Below are positions 36,241-47,639 of a stretch of DNA of 64,000 nt, piece after piece. The translations under genes and the position numbers were made by a program. The DNA is taken from positions 21,737,207 through 21,801,206 of the forward strand of contig NC_133665.1 in assembly GCF_037893015.1 (NCBI RefSeq), read 5' to 3'. The first letter of the stretch is position 1, and the number at the start of each line of letters is the position of its first letter. Under the pieces are notes generated by a model. The model was given only the letters and a program-made list of their open reading frames with translations. It ran no database searches and was not told the origin of the DNA. The DNA comes from Macrotis lagotis. Lineage: Eukaryota; Chordata; Mammalia; Peramelemorphia; Peramelidae.

Positions 36241-37413
36241 CCAGAGAGAATTAAGTGGGAACCAGAGTAAGAGCAGAAATTTGAACAACTTAGATCAGCC
36301 CTTATGGTGGCCCCAGTACTGCTCCTACCATCATTAGAGAAGCCCTTTCATCTGTTTGTAAATAATGAGAAAGGGGTGCCTCAAATTAGAGGAGGGCAGC
36401 GTCACCCAGTTGCCTTTCTCTCGAAAATGCTAGACCCAGTGGCAAGGGGGTGGCCGACATACATCCAAGCAGTGGCAGCCACTGCTCTTCTGGTGAAGGA
36501 GAGTAGGAAATTAACCTTTGGAGGCAGCTTCATTGTAAGTGTCCCACATCAGGTCTGATCTATCTTGAACCAATGAGCTGGAAGGTGGCTAACTGATTCT
36601 ACAATCTTAAAATATGAGGCAATCTTATTGGGAAAAGATGATCTGATAGTGGCACAGGATTCTAATTTGAACCCAGCTGGTTTCTTGTCCACCTCTCCAG
36701 GGAAACATGCACCTTTGGAACATGATTGACTTGATGTAATAAATTTTCAGACTAAAGTTAGGGAGGACTTGGAAACCCCTCTGCGAGGCAGGGTCAAATG
36801 GTTCATAGATGGATCCTCATAGGTAGTAGAAGGGAAGAGGAAGAATGGGTATGCCATGATTGATGGAAATGGATTGTCCATAGTACAGGCTGGTTCCTTA
36901 CCAAAAGGGTGGTCAGCCCAGACCTGTGAACTATATGCCCTCAATCAAGTTTTAAAAGAATTAGAGGGAAGAAATGGTATAGTCTATACTGACTGGAAAT
37001 ATGCTTGGGTAATAGTGCATATCTTTGGAAAGATTTGGGAAGAAAGAGGCATGATCAATAGTAAGGGTAAGGAACTGGCACATGAGGCCCTGATAATTGA
37101 GGTTCTGAACAATCTGGTATTACCAAAGTGCATAGCAATTGTCCAAATAAAAGGACATCAGACAGGGGACTCATTTGAGGCAAAAGTTAATCACCTGGCG
37201 GATGAGGAAGCAAAACAGGCAGGGGAGGGGAGGTCTCAGAGTTCGGAGGATACGATGGTGCTGGTACTTGCATTGCCCCAAGATCTACCTCCACCATCCC
37301 TTACCCCAGAGGAACAGACAAAGCTCCAGGAGTTGGGAGCAGAGAAATATAGGAAGGGATATTGGTTTCTACCTGATGGTAGAGAGGTACTGACCAAGGC
37401 AAGAATGAGATAG
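36241..37413 (+). pseudogene. pol: RT connection and RNase H, partly open
   Basis: The connection region reads RHPVAFLSKMLDPVARGWP at 36304-36558. RNase H follows: FIDGSS (first aspartate, followed by a stop near 36822), CELYALNQVLKELEG (glutamate), VYTDWKYAW (second aspartate) and HLADEEAK (last aspartate). The stretch 36856-37413 is open for 185 codons. All four acidic positions can be seen, but the upstream stops prevent expression as Pol. Confidence 0.8.
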
Positions 37414-38489
37414 GTGCTCCAGTATCTGCATCAAATCAGTCATTGGGATGTCCAGAACTTGTGTGATGCTGTATTGACCAGGTATGTGACCCCTGCATTG
37501 TATACTCTGGCCCACCAGGTAGTAGATGGCTGTGTCATTTGTCAAAGGACTAATAAGATGGCCCTATGGCAGACCCCTCTTGGGGGATGATCTCCTGGTA
37601 TGAGGCCTTTTCAAACCATACAGGTGGACTTTACTGAGCTGCCACCAGTGGGGTGTCTCAAGTACTTGCTGGTCGTAGTGAACCATCTATCTAACCACAT
37701 GGGTGGAAGCTTTTCCCCCTCCCAAGCCACTGTGACAGCAGTTGTAAAAGTGCTTTTAGAACAAATTATTTCAAGGTGCAGTGTAGTGGAGTGTATAGAT
37801 TCAGATCAGAGTGTGCACTTCACTGCCAAAATCCTACAGTCCCTGACAAAGGCTCTAGGGATTTCTTGGGACCTGCATACCCCCTGGTGTGGAGAGGATG
37901 AACCAGGACATTAAGAAACAATTGACCAGATTAGCTTTGGAAACTCAACTGCCTTGGACTAAGTGCCTTCCCCTTGCCCTACTGAGGATCAGAACAAAGC
38001 CCCGTAGAGATGTTGGGCTATCACCTTATGAAATGATGTTTGGTCACTCATATCTGGGGGGTGGAGAATGGAAACCAATGGACCCAATATTTGAAACTAG
38101 GGATTCATTTCTAAGAAAATATATTACAGTACTGGTTGAACATTTGAAGGAATTGCAACTAAAAGGACTTATTGCTCAGACTCCTCCTCTAGGATTTGCA
38201 GTACATAAGTATCTGGGCCTGGCGAGAGGAGAAGCTGACCCCAACCTGGGAAGGTCCATTCCAGATCCTTCTGACCTCCAACATGACTGTCCAAACTCAG
38301 GAATACGGTTGGACACACCATACCCCAGTCAAAGGACCGGTGGATGCACCTAGACAGCGGACAGTTGAACCTCGGGATCCGTCCTTGGATGAATTGGGAA
38401 ACTGCGAAAGGTCTAATGACCCCCTACTAGATTCTTGGACTAAGTTGCTTGGTGTTGGTCTTGTTAACCCTTCTTATCTTTCAAATTAG
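37414..38489 (+). pseudogene. pol: Integrase, broken by one or more shifts
   Basis: The HHCC zinc-binding part is seen at 37420-37560 (YLHQISH with HxxxH; CVICQRTN with CxxC). The core gives QVDFTEL (first Asp), CIDSDQSVHF (second Asp, altered from the usual SDNG context) and VERMNQDIKKQL (Glu), the last in a shifted frame from 37889. The C-terminal WEGPFQILL ... HHTPVKGP segment at 38240-38340 is the SH3-like GPF/Y end, again in another frame. The gene overlaps or abuts the env start, as usual. Confidence 0.8.
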
Positions 38490-38567
38490 CTTAATCATGT
38501 ATATAATTGATAGGAATTTTAGATTGTTCTACATTGCTGGTTGCAATCATAGTGAAACTCCTTGGGG

Positions 38568-40309
38568 ATGGCCAAAATGAATTTTACATATCTGATTGCT
38601 CTATGTGGATTAGTTATCAAGTCCCTGATGAGTCTCCAAATCTCTACCTCACTCCCTTATAATTTTGATAATAGCTTCATAGGAATGATACAGACCATAG
38701 CTGATACCTTTAAGGTAAAAAAAACTGTTGGATTTGCAGAGGGCCACAACCACTTAATAAACAGCCGTGGGTCCCCGTTCCCCTAGATCCTGCTTGGCTT
38801 CTCAGCAACAAGTTGATAGTGCATCATGGGACGGGATTCTGGGTTGAGAAAGAGAAGCACCAGGGGGGCCTTGGCAGAATTAGTGAGAGATAAGTACTGC
38901 TTGAATCAAACGCAGAAAGGGCCGTGGTTGGGGGAGAGTTCTTGTGACTGGACCTATACAGGAAAGCTGAAGAAATATGTATACAACTGTTCCCCCTTTA
39001 AAGGGAAGTGGAATGCAACCCACGTTGAATGTGATAATGGCAAATGGGTTCAATGTGCAGGACCAAAGTTCCCTTCCATAGATGAATGTGCCCAAGTGCT
39101 GACAGGGAAAAGAAGGGAAGGATGCACAGGGGATTGTATGATAGGTATATGTAGGGGGAGGGGGCAAACAGATTACAGGGAGCAATCAGTGTATAAATGG
39201 GGATGGGAAAACAAAACTTGGTATGGGTATTTTGAATCATTTTGGAGTACTGAGGACTTGACCAAAGTAGCCCCTAGCCACCTTGCTAAAAGTTGTTTTT
39301 GGAAACCTCATTTCCAACTATGGAGGTGTAAATGTCATGAAAATACTGGTATGGGCCCCTTGGGAGACAAGCCCAGCAGTATTACCCCCATAAACCCCTG
39401 GAGTGACTGCATATTCTTTAAATAACAGCTAGCTTTAAGAGGATATTACTGGATCTGTGGGAGAACAGATTATATGCACCTCCCTTTTAACTGGGCTGGG
39501 GTATGTTATATAGGATTGATTAGACCAAAGTTCTTCTTTCTACCTGGCCAGGAAGGGAAGCACTTAGGAATTCCTCTATATGATGAATTGGACTAAGGCA
39601 TAGCCTAGACACTTCATTGACCTCAGTGGGAGATGCATATGATTGGGGAAATGCCTGGCCCCCACAAAGGATAATTAAGGAGTATGGTCCTGCTACATAA
39701 GCACAAGATGGAAGTTGGGGATATAGGACACCGATCTATATGTTGAACAGGATCATTAGACTCCAGGCTGTAGTAGAAATTATAACCAACCAAACTGCAA
39801 GGGCGCTAGATCTCCTGGCTGATCAAGCTACACAGACCAGGGAAGCAGTCTTACAACATAGATTGGTCCTAGATTACCTATTGGTAGAAGAAGGAGGAGT
39901 ATGCAGGAAGCTAAATCTATCTAATTGCTGTATACAAATTGACGATAATGGCCAAGTAGTTAAGGAAATCACAAATAACATTAGGAAGCTGGCTCACGTC
40001 CCAGCTCAGACCTGGAAGTCCCCTTTTGAAGCGTCTTGGTGGTTTGGAGGGAGTTGGTGGAAGCAGGTCCTGTGGTTTGGATTGATCGCTGTTAAGTGGG
40101 GTTATTCTGCTCCCAATATGCCTGCCGTGCCTAGTCAAATTGGTCAAAGAGTTGGTCAAAGATTCTCTGTTAGCAATGACATGGGAAAGGATGAATTCCC
40201 TATGCTGATAATACAGGGAGAAAGTTGGGAAGTAGGCAGGGATGATAGCCAGGAACCAGAGTATGAGATAATGCTACAGCGGTTTGAATGGGTGAGAGAC
40301 CTCCATTAG
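38568..40309 (+). pseudogene. env: Retroviral envelope (SU and TM), broken
   Basis: The ATG at 38568 begins a hydrophobic signal peptide, but the frame stops at 38784-38786. A 199-codon frame (38826-39425) carries a cysteine-rich SU with several N-x-S/T sites. The SU end continues with stops to about 39600. The frame 39740-40309 (189 codons) holds the TM ectodomain: a heptad-rich helix, the [16 protein letters not shown] immunosuppressive-type region and a C-x7-CC motif ([10 protein letters not shown]). A Trp-rich membrane-proximal part and the expected membrane segment follow, then a long tail. I see no convincing furin site. The TM type looks closest to ERV3/HERV-R-like envelopes, by memory. 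It is not expressible as one protein. Confidence 0.75.
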
Positions 40310-40310
40310 C

Positions 40311-40328
40311 AGAAATTAGAGGAGGGAT
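40311..40328 (+). other. Polypurine tract before the 3' LTR
   Basis: agaaattagaggagggat directly precedes the LTR and is purine-rich, as needed for plus-strand priming. It is weaker than a typical G-run tract. Confidence 0.6.
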
Positions 40329-40720
40329 TGAGTGGATGGGTGGAGTTCTCTCAGTCTGAAGAAAAGAACTATCAGTCCCTTCAAAATAGGTCAGGGGGCC
40401 TGAGTTTCCAAGAACTATCAGTCCCTTGAGAGTAGATGTCAGGTACCATCACTGCAGCTGTCATAACCACAAAAATCCCCCACACTATTGCAAGGCTTGA
40501 GCCAATCATTTGAGAGGTCAACAGAAATTAGGAAGGTTGTGGGTTTTGCCTATAAAGCTTGGCTGCTAATGCTTGTCAGGCGGCCTCCACTCTGGGTGTC
40601 CCCTTTGCTCCCTGGGAGGACTGCCCGTTTCTTGCAAGATTCTAATAAGTGACATTCTGCTCCGAACTTTGAGAAGCCTGAGTAGTCAATTTGAGTAAGG
40701 GTCTTCATCAGTATCACGCA
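40329..40720 (+). repeat. 3' LTR (392 bp, shorter than the 5' LTR)
   Basis: It starts TGAGTGGATGG and ends CACGCA. It has both 46-bp repeat starts (40354, 40410), then jumps to the segment matching 24827 onward. TATA box CTATAAAGC lies near 40549. The 5' LTR's poly(A) signal AATAAA is AATAAG here. Confidence 0.85.
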
Positions 40721-40724
40721 CTGT

Positions 40725-41330
40725 TATAGTATAAATCATCTTTTTGTTTCCACTCAATTTTGTATCAGTTCCTGTCTATGGTTTCTTTTCCTTTTTTTTT
40801 GGCAAGGCAATGGGGTTAAGTGGCTTGCCCAAGGTCACACAGCGAGGCAATTATTGTCTGAGGTCACATTTGAACTCAGGTCCTCCTGACTCCAGGGCCG
40901 GTGCTCTATTCACTGAGCCACCTAGCCGTCCCCATCTATGATTTCTTGAAATCATCTCTCTTCTCATTTCTTACAGTAAAATAAAACTCCATCATATTCA
41001 TATACTACAATTTTTGCAGTCATTCCTTGACTTTTGGATTCCCTCTTATTTTCAATTTCTTACCACAAAAGAGCTGTCTAAATATTTTTGAATAAAAAGG
41101 ACCTGTTCTTCATATGATCTTTTTTAGATATCCACCTACCCATGGCATAGCTGGATCAAAGCACATACAATTGAACAATATTTTTCTGGATAATTTCAAA
41201 TTGCTTTACAGAATGGTCATACCCATTTGCAAGTCCACCAGCCATAGAAAACCAGTTGTTCAAAATAAACCATCACAACAACTGCATCTGATAATATATA
41301 CAATAACTTACACCTGTGTTCTATTTCCCT
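40725..41330 (-). repeat. Old L1 fragment, right part (split by the provirus)
   Basis: Minus-oriented L1 3' text (GGCATAGCTGGATCAAAGC, CAGAATGGTCATACCCATT), carrying a SINE at 40788-40934. Confidence 0.55.
40788..40934 (-). repeat. SINE, minus strand
   Basis: Standard SINE body. Flanked by tctatggtttctt (40775-40787) and tctatgatttctt (40935-40947). Confidence 0.85.
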
Positions 41331-41516
41331 TTTTTTGAAAGAAGGAAAGTTGGTTTAATCACCTGTGCCAAGATCACCTGAACCAAGATCAATCAACTAA
41401 TTTAACAGGAATTTCAATGTGTTGAATTTTTTAAAAAACTCACATTGTGACCATTATGCAAATTCTCATTGTTCTGTTTTCTTCTGTGATAATTTTTCAT
41501 AAAATAATACTAGATA

Positions 41517-41658
41517 GGGGCAGCTAGGTGGCACAGTGACTAGAGCACCGGCCCTGGAGTCAGGAGGACCTGAGTTCAAATGTGACCTCAGACAATAATT
41601 GCCTCGCTGTGTGACCTTGGGCAAGTCACTTAACCCCACTGCCTTGACAAAAAAAAAA
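41517..41658 (+). repeat. SINE, plus strand
   Basis: Begins GGGGCAGCTAGGTGGCACAG and ends with an A-run. Flanked by aataatactag / aataatattag. Confidence 0.85.
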
Positions 41659-41689
41659 TAATATTAGGTCATTACATTTACATTTCAAA

Positions 41690-42090
41690 TTTGGTCAGCC
41701 AAACTCCTATTGATGGGTACATATTTTATTTTTGAGGATTTTTTTGCTACTATAAAAATTTGCTATGAATATTTTGGTATCCATGGGAATTTTCTGTCTT
41801 TTATCTTCTCAGGAAAGAGATCAAAGAGTATGAACAATCTGGGAATTTTTCTTGCATAATTTTTTACAAAACAGTTGAACCAATACACAGCTCCAGCAAT
41901 AACATCAATAGACCGATCTTCCCATAGTCCTTTCAATGTTGACTTTTTATCTTTGCTATTTTAGTGTGTATGAAATAAAATCTTAGGTTTTAAGTTAATG
42001 TTGCTAGCGAGTCTGATTATTTTTTCATATGGTTTTAGATCATTTCCTCACAAGTCTAGAGATGCTTTTTCAGCTTTGGTTCTACCTCTT
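41690..42090 (-). repeat. Old L1 3' fragment
   Basis: Diverged text such as GCTATGAATATTTTGGTATC and AACCAATACACAGCTCCAGC. Confidence 0.5.
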
Positions 42091-42145
42091 GTCTACCCCA
42101 TAGCTGGAAAGGCATGTTGGGCTAGAATAGGATGATTCAGAGGCT

Positions 42146-42299
42146 TGTTATTTGTTCATTTCAGTCATATCTGATTGTTCATGAGTCCATTTGAGGGCAA
42201 AGATACTAAAATGGTTTGCCATTTCCTTTTCCACCTAATTTTTCAGATCTGAACTCAGGCCTTTCTGATTCTAGGCTCAATGAGCCACCTGTTTGCCCT
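42146..42299 (-). repeat. MAR1-type SINE, minus strand
   Basis: ATGGTTTGCCATTTCC, then GATCTGAACTCAGGCC and ATGAGCCACCTGTTTGCCC: an old inverted copy. Confidence 0.65.
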
Positions 42300-44435
42300 A
42301 ATTCAGAGGGGGTAGGTAAAATCATTACATAGCAGAATGAAATTTGTATGATTCTGTTGGGCTGTCCTACCTTCAACTTCTGCCCTCTCTTTCAGGAGTG
42401 CTGTTTTTTTTTCCAGCTTAGCTCTATTGGGGGGTTGGGGGATTGGAGTAGGATCAGTTTTCCAGTCCCATACTAACACTTAGCTCCTTATCTACATCCT
42501 GACTAAACCTGGGCTAGTCTGGGACCAGTGCTTCAATGTCCTGATATCTGGTTTCTTGTCACATAGTCCTGTCTGCTCATGGAGAGCTACCTATGTGAGG
42601 TGGTACTGTTCTGGGTAGAATGTCCTTGGGAGTTTAGGTAAAAATTGGAAGCAACAGCAGGTGAATAGATTCAAATTAAGTCTTTTGAGGATGGAAATGA
42701 GGAAGGGGTGATAGGGAATGAGGAGAGAGGAAAAGTAGTTGAGATCCATAAGAATTTCTCTTTATCTACCTTTATGGACTAGAAATGATTTTCTGGGTAT
42801 CTGATCCCGATCCATAATCTACTTCATCACATCTTTCATTATGGCCCAAAGCTCAAGAATTTCCTCAATGCCTGCAAAACTGAATGAGACCATTAGGTGG
42901 CAGCAACCCCAAAGATGCTCTAGCCACTACTGGGACCATAGAAGAAGACTGGGATAACAGCATTGTTGAGATGTTCTCTAGGTTTCTTGACATTATCTGA
43001 AAAATAATGCAGGATACAGGAAGTCAATCTGCTACTCCATCTCTTGATGAATCAAGATCATCTCCTTTTCCAGTAATGTATTTCTCTTATGCTGCTTCTT
43101 GTGTGTAATTCCTCACTGGTACTATGTGTCTCTTCTAGGAGATCCAAATTTGTTTTTGATTGATTTTTATTGTTTAATAACTGATATTCTGATTTCTAAT
43201 CATAAATCCTTAACATAAGAATATTAATATTGCTAACATGGGTATTTCTTTGAGGAAGAAGCTTGAGGTTGGATTTAATGGTTTCTAAGATCTCTTTCAT
43301 AGAATCATGATTCTATGAAAGTACTTTATATTATCCAAAATGCAAATTAGTCTATTTTCTTTCAATCAATTATCGGTCCAGTTCACTACATGTCATATAA
43401 ACATAAAATCTGCTTATATGGGCGACAAAGGTTTGGCTATGATAAGACTGGTAGAGAAAAACCAGGTTGTGATCCTCTTTGTCTTTCCCTAAACTCCTAA
43501 AATTAAAATCCTAAAAATGCTTTCCTGACTTTTTGCTAACTCTAAGGAAAACTTTTATATCCATTCATTAGTTCATAGGGAAAGAGTGACTGAAATGCAA
43601 AGAAGCAAACTAGGAGAGGTAAGTGGCTTTGCCCCCTAGCCTCAGAAGAAAGCAGCAGGAAGTTAAAAAATTGAAAGGGATTGATTGCTCTTCCTATAAT
43701 CTAGGCTAGGAAAGAGATGGGTTGGATGGGTTGCCTCATAAACTGAGAAGCCAAAATGCACCTGTTTGAACCCAGTTCGATTCTCTCACTAGACCTCCAC
43801 CCCATATCCCCTTTGAGGGAAATGAATGAAACAAAAGCAAAAGCAAAACAAAAAAGACAAATAGACATAGATGGGAGTTTAGATACTACCTGAGCAGGTA
43901 CTTTTGGTACCATTCAGTGAAACTGTAAAAGAACATCCTAAATATAGCTACATGGCATGTGACCTTGGCAAAGTCTGAAAGAATTCTAAAAGAGTATTCA
44001 TGGTAATTCTCCAAGCATGTACATAGGACTCAAAGTTTTGTTTTGTGTACTTACTCAAAATAGACATAAGCAAGCTCCCTTATATGGCTAAGAGATGACT
44101 AAGATGACAGCAAGGATGAATGAGAGACAGATTGGGGAGTGGTGCCAGAAGATGGCTTGAGGATGGAATAATTTCTGAGGAAGTGGAACTATTTCTGATT
44201 GACTGCTAGAAGAAAAGCAACTGATAGATGGGAAGTGGAGCTGGTTGTGACTAAAAGTAGATGGAGTATGATTTCACCAAACAACAGCTGAAGATCATAG
44301 TTAAATTAGCAATTTAAGTTAACCCTACTTCTAGTTTCTGCAGAAGAATGATTTAAAAGATGAGTTTCCTAGAGTTGGTCTGATAGCAATTCATAGCAGA
44401 CTTTCCTCTATTGAATAGGTTTCACAGGCGCGCCT

Positions 44436-44474
<39 letters not shown>

Positions 44475-44870
44475 AAAGGAGGAAAGGGGTTAGTTTTGTA
44501 ACCACAGGCTCATGAGGGATAAGAAAAAGTTTGACATGAGTTTTCCTTAGTTATGTTTGTTAGTTCAACTAAATGATTTATTTTTGATTTCTAGTGCTCT
44601 GAGAATGCAGTAGGTGGAAATGCAAGGTAAATGTTTATTTTACTTTTATCACGTGGACCACCATGGAGAGGAAAAACCCATTACCTCACATTATATTTCT
44701 GTGGAGGATTATAGGAGATCAGGGCTATGTTTGAACAAATAGGCACACCAGTATGAAGTAAGCACTAAAAACATCTCTGGAGTTCATCTGGATCAAACTA
44801 CAACTACCTTATTTCGGAGAACCACTAGGGGAAAGATCTAGCCCCTACTCTTCCTTAAAATTAAGGCTAT
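42300..44870. other. Unassigned DNA with a TG microsatellite
   Basis: No gene or clear repeat seen. A (TG)n run lies at about 44438-44472 just after GGCGCGCC. A 27-bp segment at 43721-43747 recurs at 45419-45445. Confidence 0.4.
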
Positions 44871-44871
44871 G

Positions 44872-45080
44872 TAGCTAGACCTGGAGTCAGGATAACCTGA
44901 GTTCAAATCCAGCCTTAGACTCAAGCAATGTGATCTTGGACAAGTCACTTAACCTGATTTACTACCTCAGTTTCTTCATCTATAAAATGGAGGAGGAAGT
45001 AGTAAACTATTCCAGTATGCCAAGAATATCCCAAATAGGATGAAGAAAAGTTGGATATAACTGAATAGCAACCAAAATCA
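44872..45080 (+). repeat. MAR1-type SINE, plus strand (old)
   Basis: GACCTGGAGTCAGGATAACC through CTCAGTTTCTTCATCTATAA and ending near GAAAAGTTGGATATAACTGA. Confidence 0.7.
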
Positions 45081-45085
45081 CAAGG

Positions 45086-45285
45086 GCAACCAAGTGGATG
45101 TGGATAGAGTGTCAGGCTAGGAGTCAGGAATGTGAGTTCAAATGTGACCTCAAACACTTACTAGCTTTGTGTCTCTGGACATGTTACTGAACCCATTTGC
45201 CTATCTGGAAATGGCAAACCACTCCATTTTCTTTGTCAAGAAAGTTCCAAATAGGGTCATGAAAATGAATAAGTCTTATTAGCAA
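45086..45285 (+). repeat. MAR1-type SINE, plus strand (old)
   Basis: GGCAACCAAGTGGATGTGG through ATGGCAAACCACTCCATTTT. It follows the previous copy almost directly. Confidence 0.7.
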
Positions 45286-45449
45286 ACTAAACAAATTTAT
45301 TTGAAGAACCAGTATATGCTAATAATAAAGTGTTAAATTTTATTTTATTGAACCATATATGTCTAAACAGTCACTATGGTTTCCGTTTTGAGCTGCTACT
45401 TACATATTAATAGATCATGTTGGATGGGTTGCCTCATAAACTGAGGTGT

Positions 45450-45570
45450 CAGAAATAGAGCCTTGAATGCCAGGAAAATGAGTCTGCATTTATTTTGAGA
45501 ATTATGGAAGCCATTGAAGGTGCATGAATACTGCACTGAAATGATCAGGTTGCTGGGTTTTTTAAGACTC
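45450..45570 (+). repeat. Ancient interspersed-repeat fragment, family unknown
   Basis: TTGAATGCCAGGAAAATGAG ... GCCATTGAAGGTGCATGAAT resembles a widespread old mammalian repeat that I cannot name. Confidence 0.35.
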
Positions 45571-45587
45571 CATAAACATGTACTTAT

Positions 45588-45690
45588 TTTTTTTTAATTT
45601 TATTTACAGCAATGGGGTTAAATGACTCATCCAAGGTTACACAGCCAGGCAATTAAGTGTCTGTGACCGAATTGGAATTCGGGTCTTCCC
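45588..45690 (-). repeat. SINE, minus strand, 5'-truncated
   Basis: CAGCAATGGGGTTAAATGAC body. Flanked by taaacatgtacttat (45573-45587) and taaacatctatttat (45691-45705). Confidence 0.75.
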
Positions 45691-46076
45691 TAAACATCTA
45701 TTTATCAGTAATAACACCTAATACCATGAGCCATCTCACCTCTCTTCCCTTTGGCCACTAAGAGAACAGACGTTTCGGCCTCACAAGTTCCTCTCAACTC
45801 AGCAACTTTGAGGCTTCCAGCCCCGCCTCTGGTCGTAGTGTTCTCGGGGCACACTAGAAGAACGCCCCTCTTCTGTGATCCGGGTTTGAGTTCTACGACT
45901 TTGGAGTTGGGAATGGGGAGCCGAGCCCTCCCCTCCTCGCCGCTCACCTGCCCCTGATAATCTTTATAACCCTACTGACTCGAAATACTTTTTTTCTTTC
46001 CAATACGAGGAATAAGTATTTATTAGGCGCCTATGTATCAGGAAATATTCTAAGTGTTTTCACAAATATTTCATTT

Positions 46077-46160
46077 CTTTTTTTAAGACAATTTCATTAC
46101 TTTTGAGTTTTACATTTCCCCCCATTCTTGCTTCCCCTCCCCCCCGGAAGGCATGAACAA
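46077..46160 (-). repeat. L1 3'-end fragment at the edge of the CpG island
   Basis: TTTGAGTTTTACATTTCCCC and CATTCTTGCTTCCCCTCCC match the 3' UTR of the other L1 copies. Confidence 0.6.
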
Positions 46161-46890
46161 TGGGGAGAAGACTTCCCAGAGCTCGGGGCGCGGGGCCCCT
46201 CTCCGCCCCGGGGGGCCCCCTTCCCCTTCTGTACCTGGCGGACCTGTTCTCTAGCTTGGGGAGCACCCTTTCGGCCTTAGCCCACGTTACTCAGCCGTAA
46301 AGGGGCGGCTGTCCCGGCTGCAGACCCCTCGGCTGGGGGAAGCCAAGGGCGACGCGGGCTCTCCGCAGCTGGGGCGGGCGGAGCCGGAAGCCGCCGGCTC
46401 CGCTTCCGGGTCCCTCCGCCCTCCAATGGGGGACGGGGGCGTGACGGGGGCGGAAGTGGCGAGTCTTTCCCCTCGGTCTTCTCGATCATCCGGCGGGCTT
46501 CCTCTTTGTGTCCTATTTGTGAATCGGAAGCAGTGGGTAAGAGCTGGCAAGCTCCAAGATGCGCCGCCGTGAGGGGGTGCGCTCCGCCCGCCCTTCGCCC
46601 TCCTCCTCACTGAGGCCTTTAAGAGTGCCCAAGGCTGCGTGGGGAGCAATCGGCTGCGAATTCCCGAGCTCCCTCACAAGCCGTCGCCTCTGGGATTCTT
46701 GAGCCCCATCGCTTCCCGTAGTTGGATTATCTGAAGGCCGCACACCCGGCTCCGCCCCCTCCCCCTCACGCTATGATCCTTGCATCACCGGGGCTCAGGA
46801 GATGCGGCATGCGCAGTAGATGCTGCTGGGCAAGGCGCGTGCGCTAACGGAGCCTTGCCCCACCGTCCGGGCAGAGCGCATGCTCGTGCA
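46160..46890. promoter_or_regulatory. CpG-island promoter candidate
   Basis: The only long GC- and CpG-rich stretch in the window apart from the RAP1B retrocopy 5' UTR. It contains ETS-type CCGGAAG/CTTCCGG near 46384-46410, GGCGGAAGTGG near 46450, a Sp1-type CCGCCCCC at 46752-46759 and an NRF1-type GCATGCGCAG at 46807-46816. A plus-strand splice-donor-like GTAAGAG lies at 46537-46543 and a minus-strand one (CTCACCTG on the plus strand) at 45943-45950. Short GC-rich open frames on both strands look like composition artefacts. Which gene it serves, and its direction, cannot be told from this window. Confidence 0.6.
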
Positions 46891-47239
46891 GTCATAACTG
46901 GGCCTGTCTATCCGATACTTAAAGAAGTTAAGTGAATCTTTCGTACAGCTGCAAAAAAAAAAATTCCAAAGTACAATTTTGATTATATTCGACTCTCAGG
47001 ATGTCAAAGGTAAACAAAACCCAATTTGAAGAATCTGTTGTTGGTGAGACTGCACTTAGCCCTCCCCAAGCCCCACCCCTCCATACCCATTCCCCGCCCC
47101 TTTAATTTGCATATTAAAACCTCCTACTAGGTAGGACTTATTAATAGTGACTCCCACTTGCTCCTCAGCCCATCATCGAAAACCCCCCATCTTTCAAGCA
47201 CTTTCGGTTACTCCTCTTCGCTATATTTTCCAGTAACAG

Positions 47240-47510
47240 CAGGCTACTAGGTTGTGAACCTCAAATGAGATATTTGTAAATCGGTTAGCCCATTCTGGCA
47301 TATAATAAAATGACCTTTAATAAATGCTTGGTCCCTAACCCCACTCCAAACTCAGTGTTTCCTGACAGATTCTTTGCACATCTTCAGCTGGCATCTTCCT
47401 CCTCTGCTCCTGTGGAATGTAAGCTGCCTGTTTTTGTCCTTGTCCTCATCCCCTAGCACAAAGGCTTATATTAGGTAAACACAAGTTTTTGTTGAATTAA
47501 AATTAGCAAC
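47240..47510 (+). repeat. L2/MIR-type relics
   Basis: TAATAAATGCTTGGTCCC, then GTGGAATGTAAGCTGCCTG and CATCCCCTAGCACAAAGGC are phrases typical of L2 3' ends. Confidence 0.45.
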
Positions 47511-47568
47511 TCAATGACCTTAGGATGCAAATGCAAATACTATTCCTGTTTCACGGGGAACTCCAAAA

Positions 47569-47569
<1 letters not shown>

Positions 47570-47639
<70 letters not shown>

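Larger units (their letters stand above)
24239..40720 (+). mobile_element. Endogenous retrovirus, gammaretrovirus-like, decayed and split by nested L1s
   Basis: The order is 5' LTR, primer-binding site, leader, gag, UAG, protease, [L1 nest 27277-35254 plus duplication], RT, RNase H, integrase, env, purine tract, 3' LTR. Without the nest it is about 8.5 kb, a normal provirus length. The four bases outside the LTRs (atgt 24235-24238; ctgt 40721-40724) agree at three of four positions, which suits a 4-bp integration duplication of the gammaretrovirus type. All genes carry stops or frameshifts. Confidence 0.85.

Noticed and set aside
45705..46743. Several overlapping GC-rich open frames on both strands
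   Set aside because: CpG-rich DNA lacks stop codons by composition. No domain or conserved start was seen, so I kept only a promoter call.
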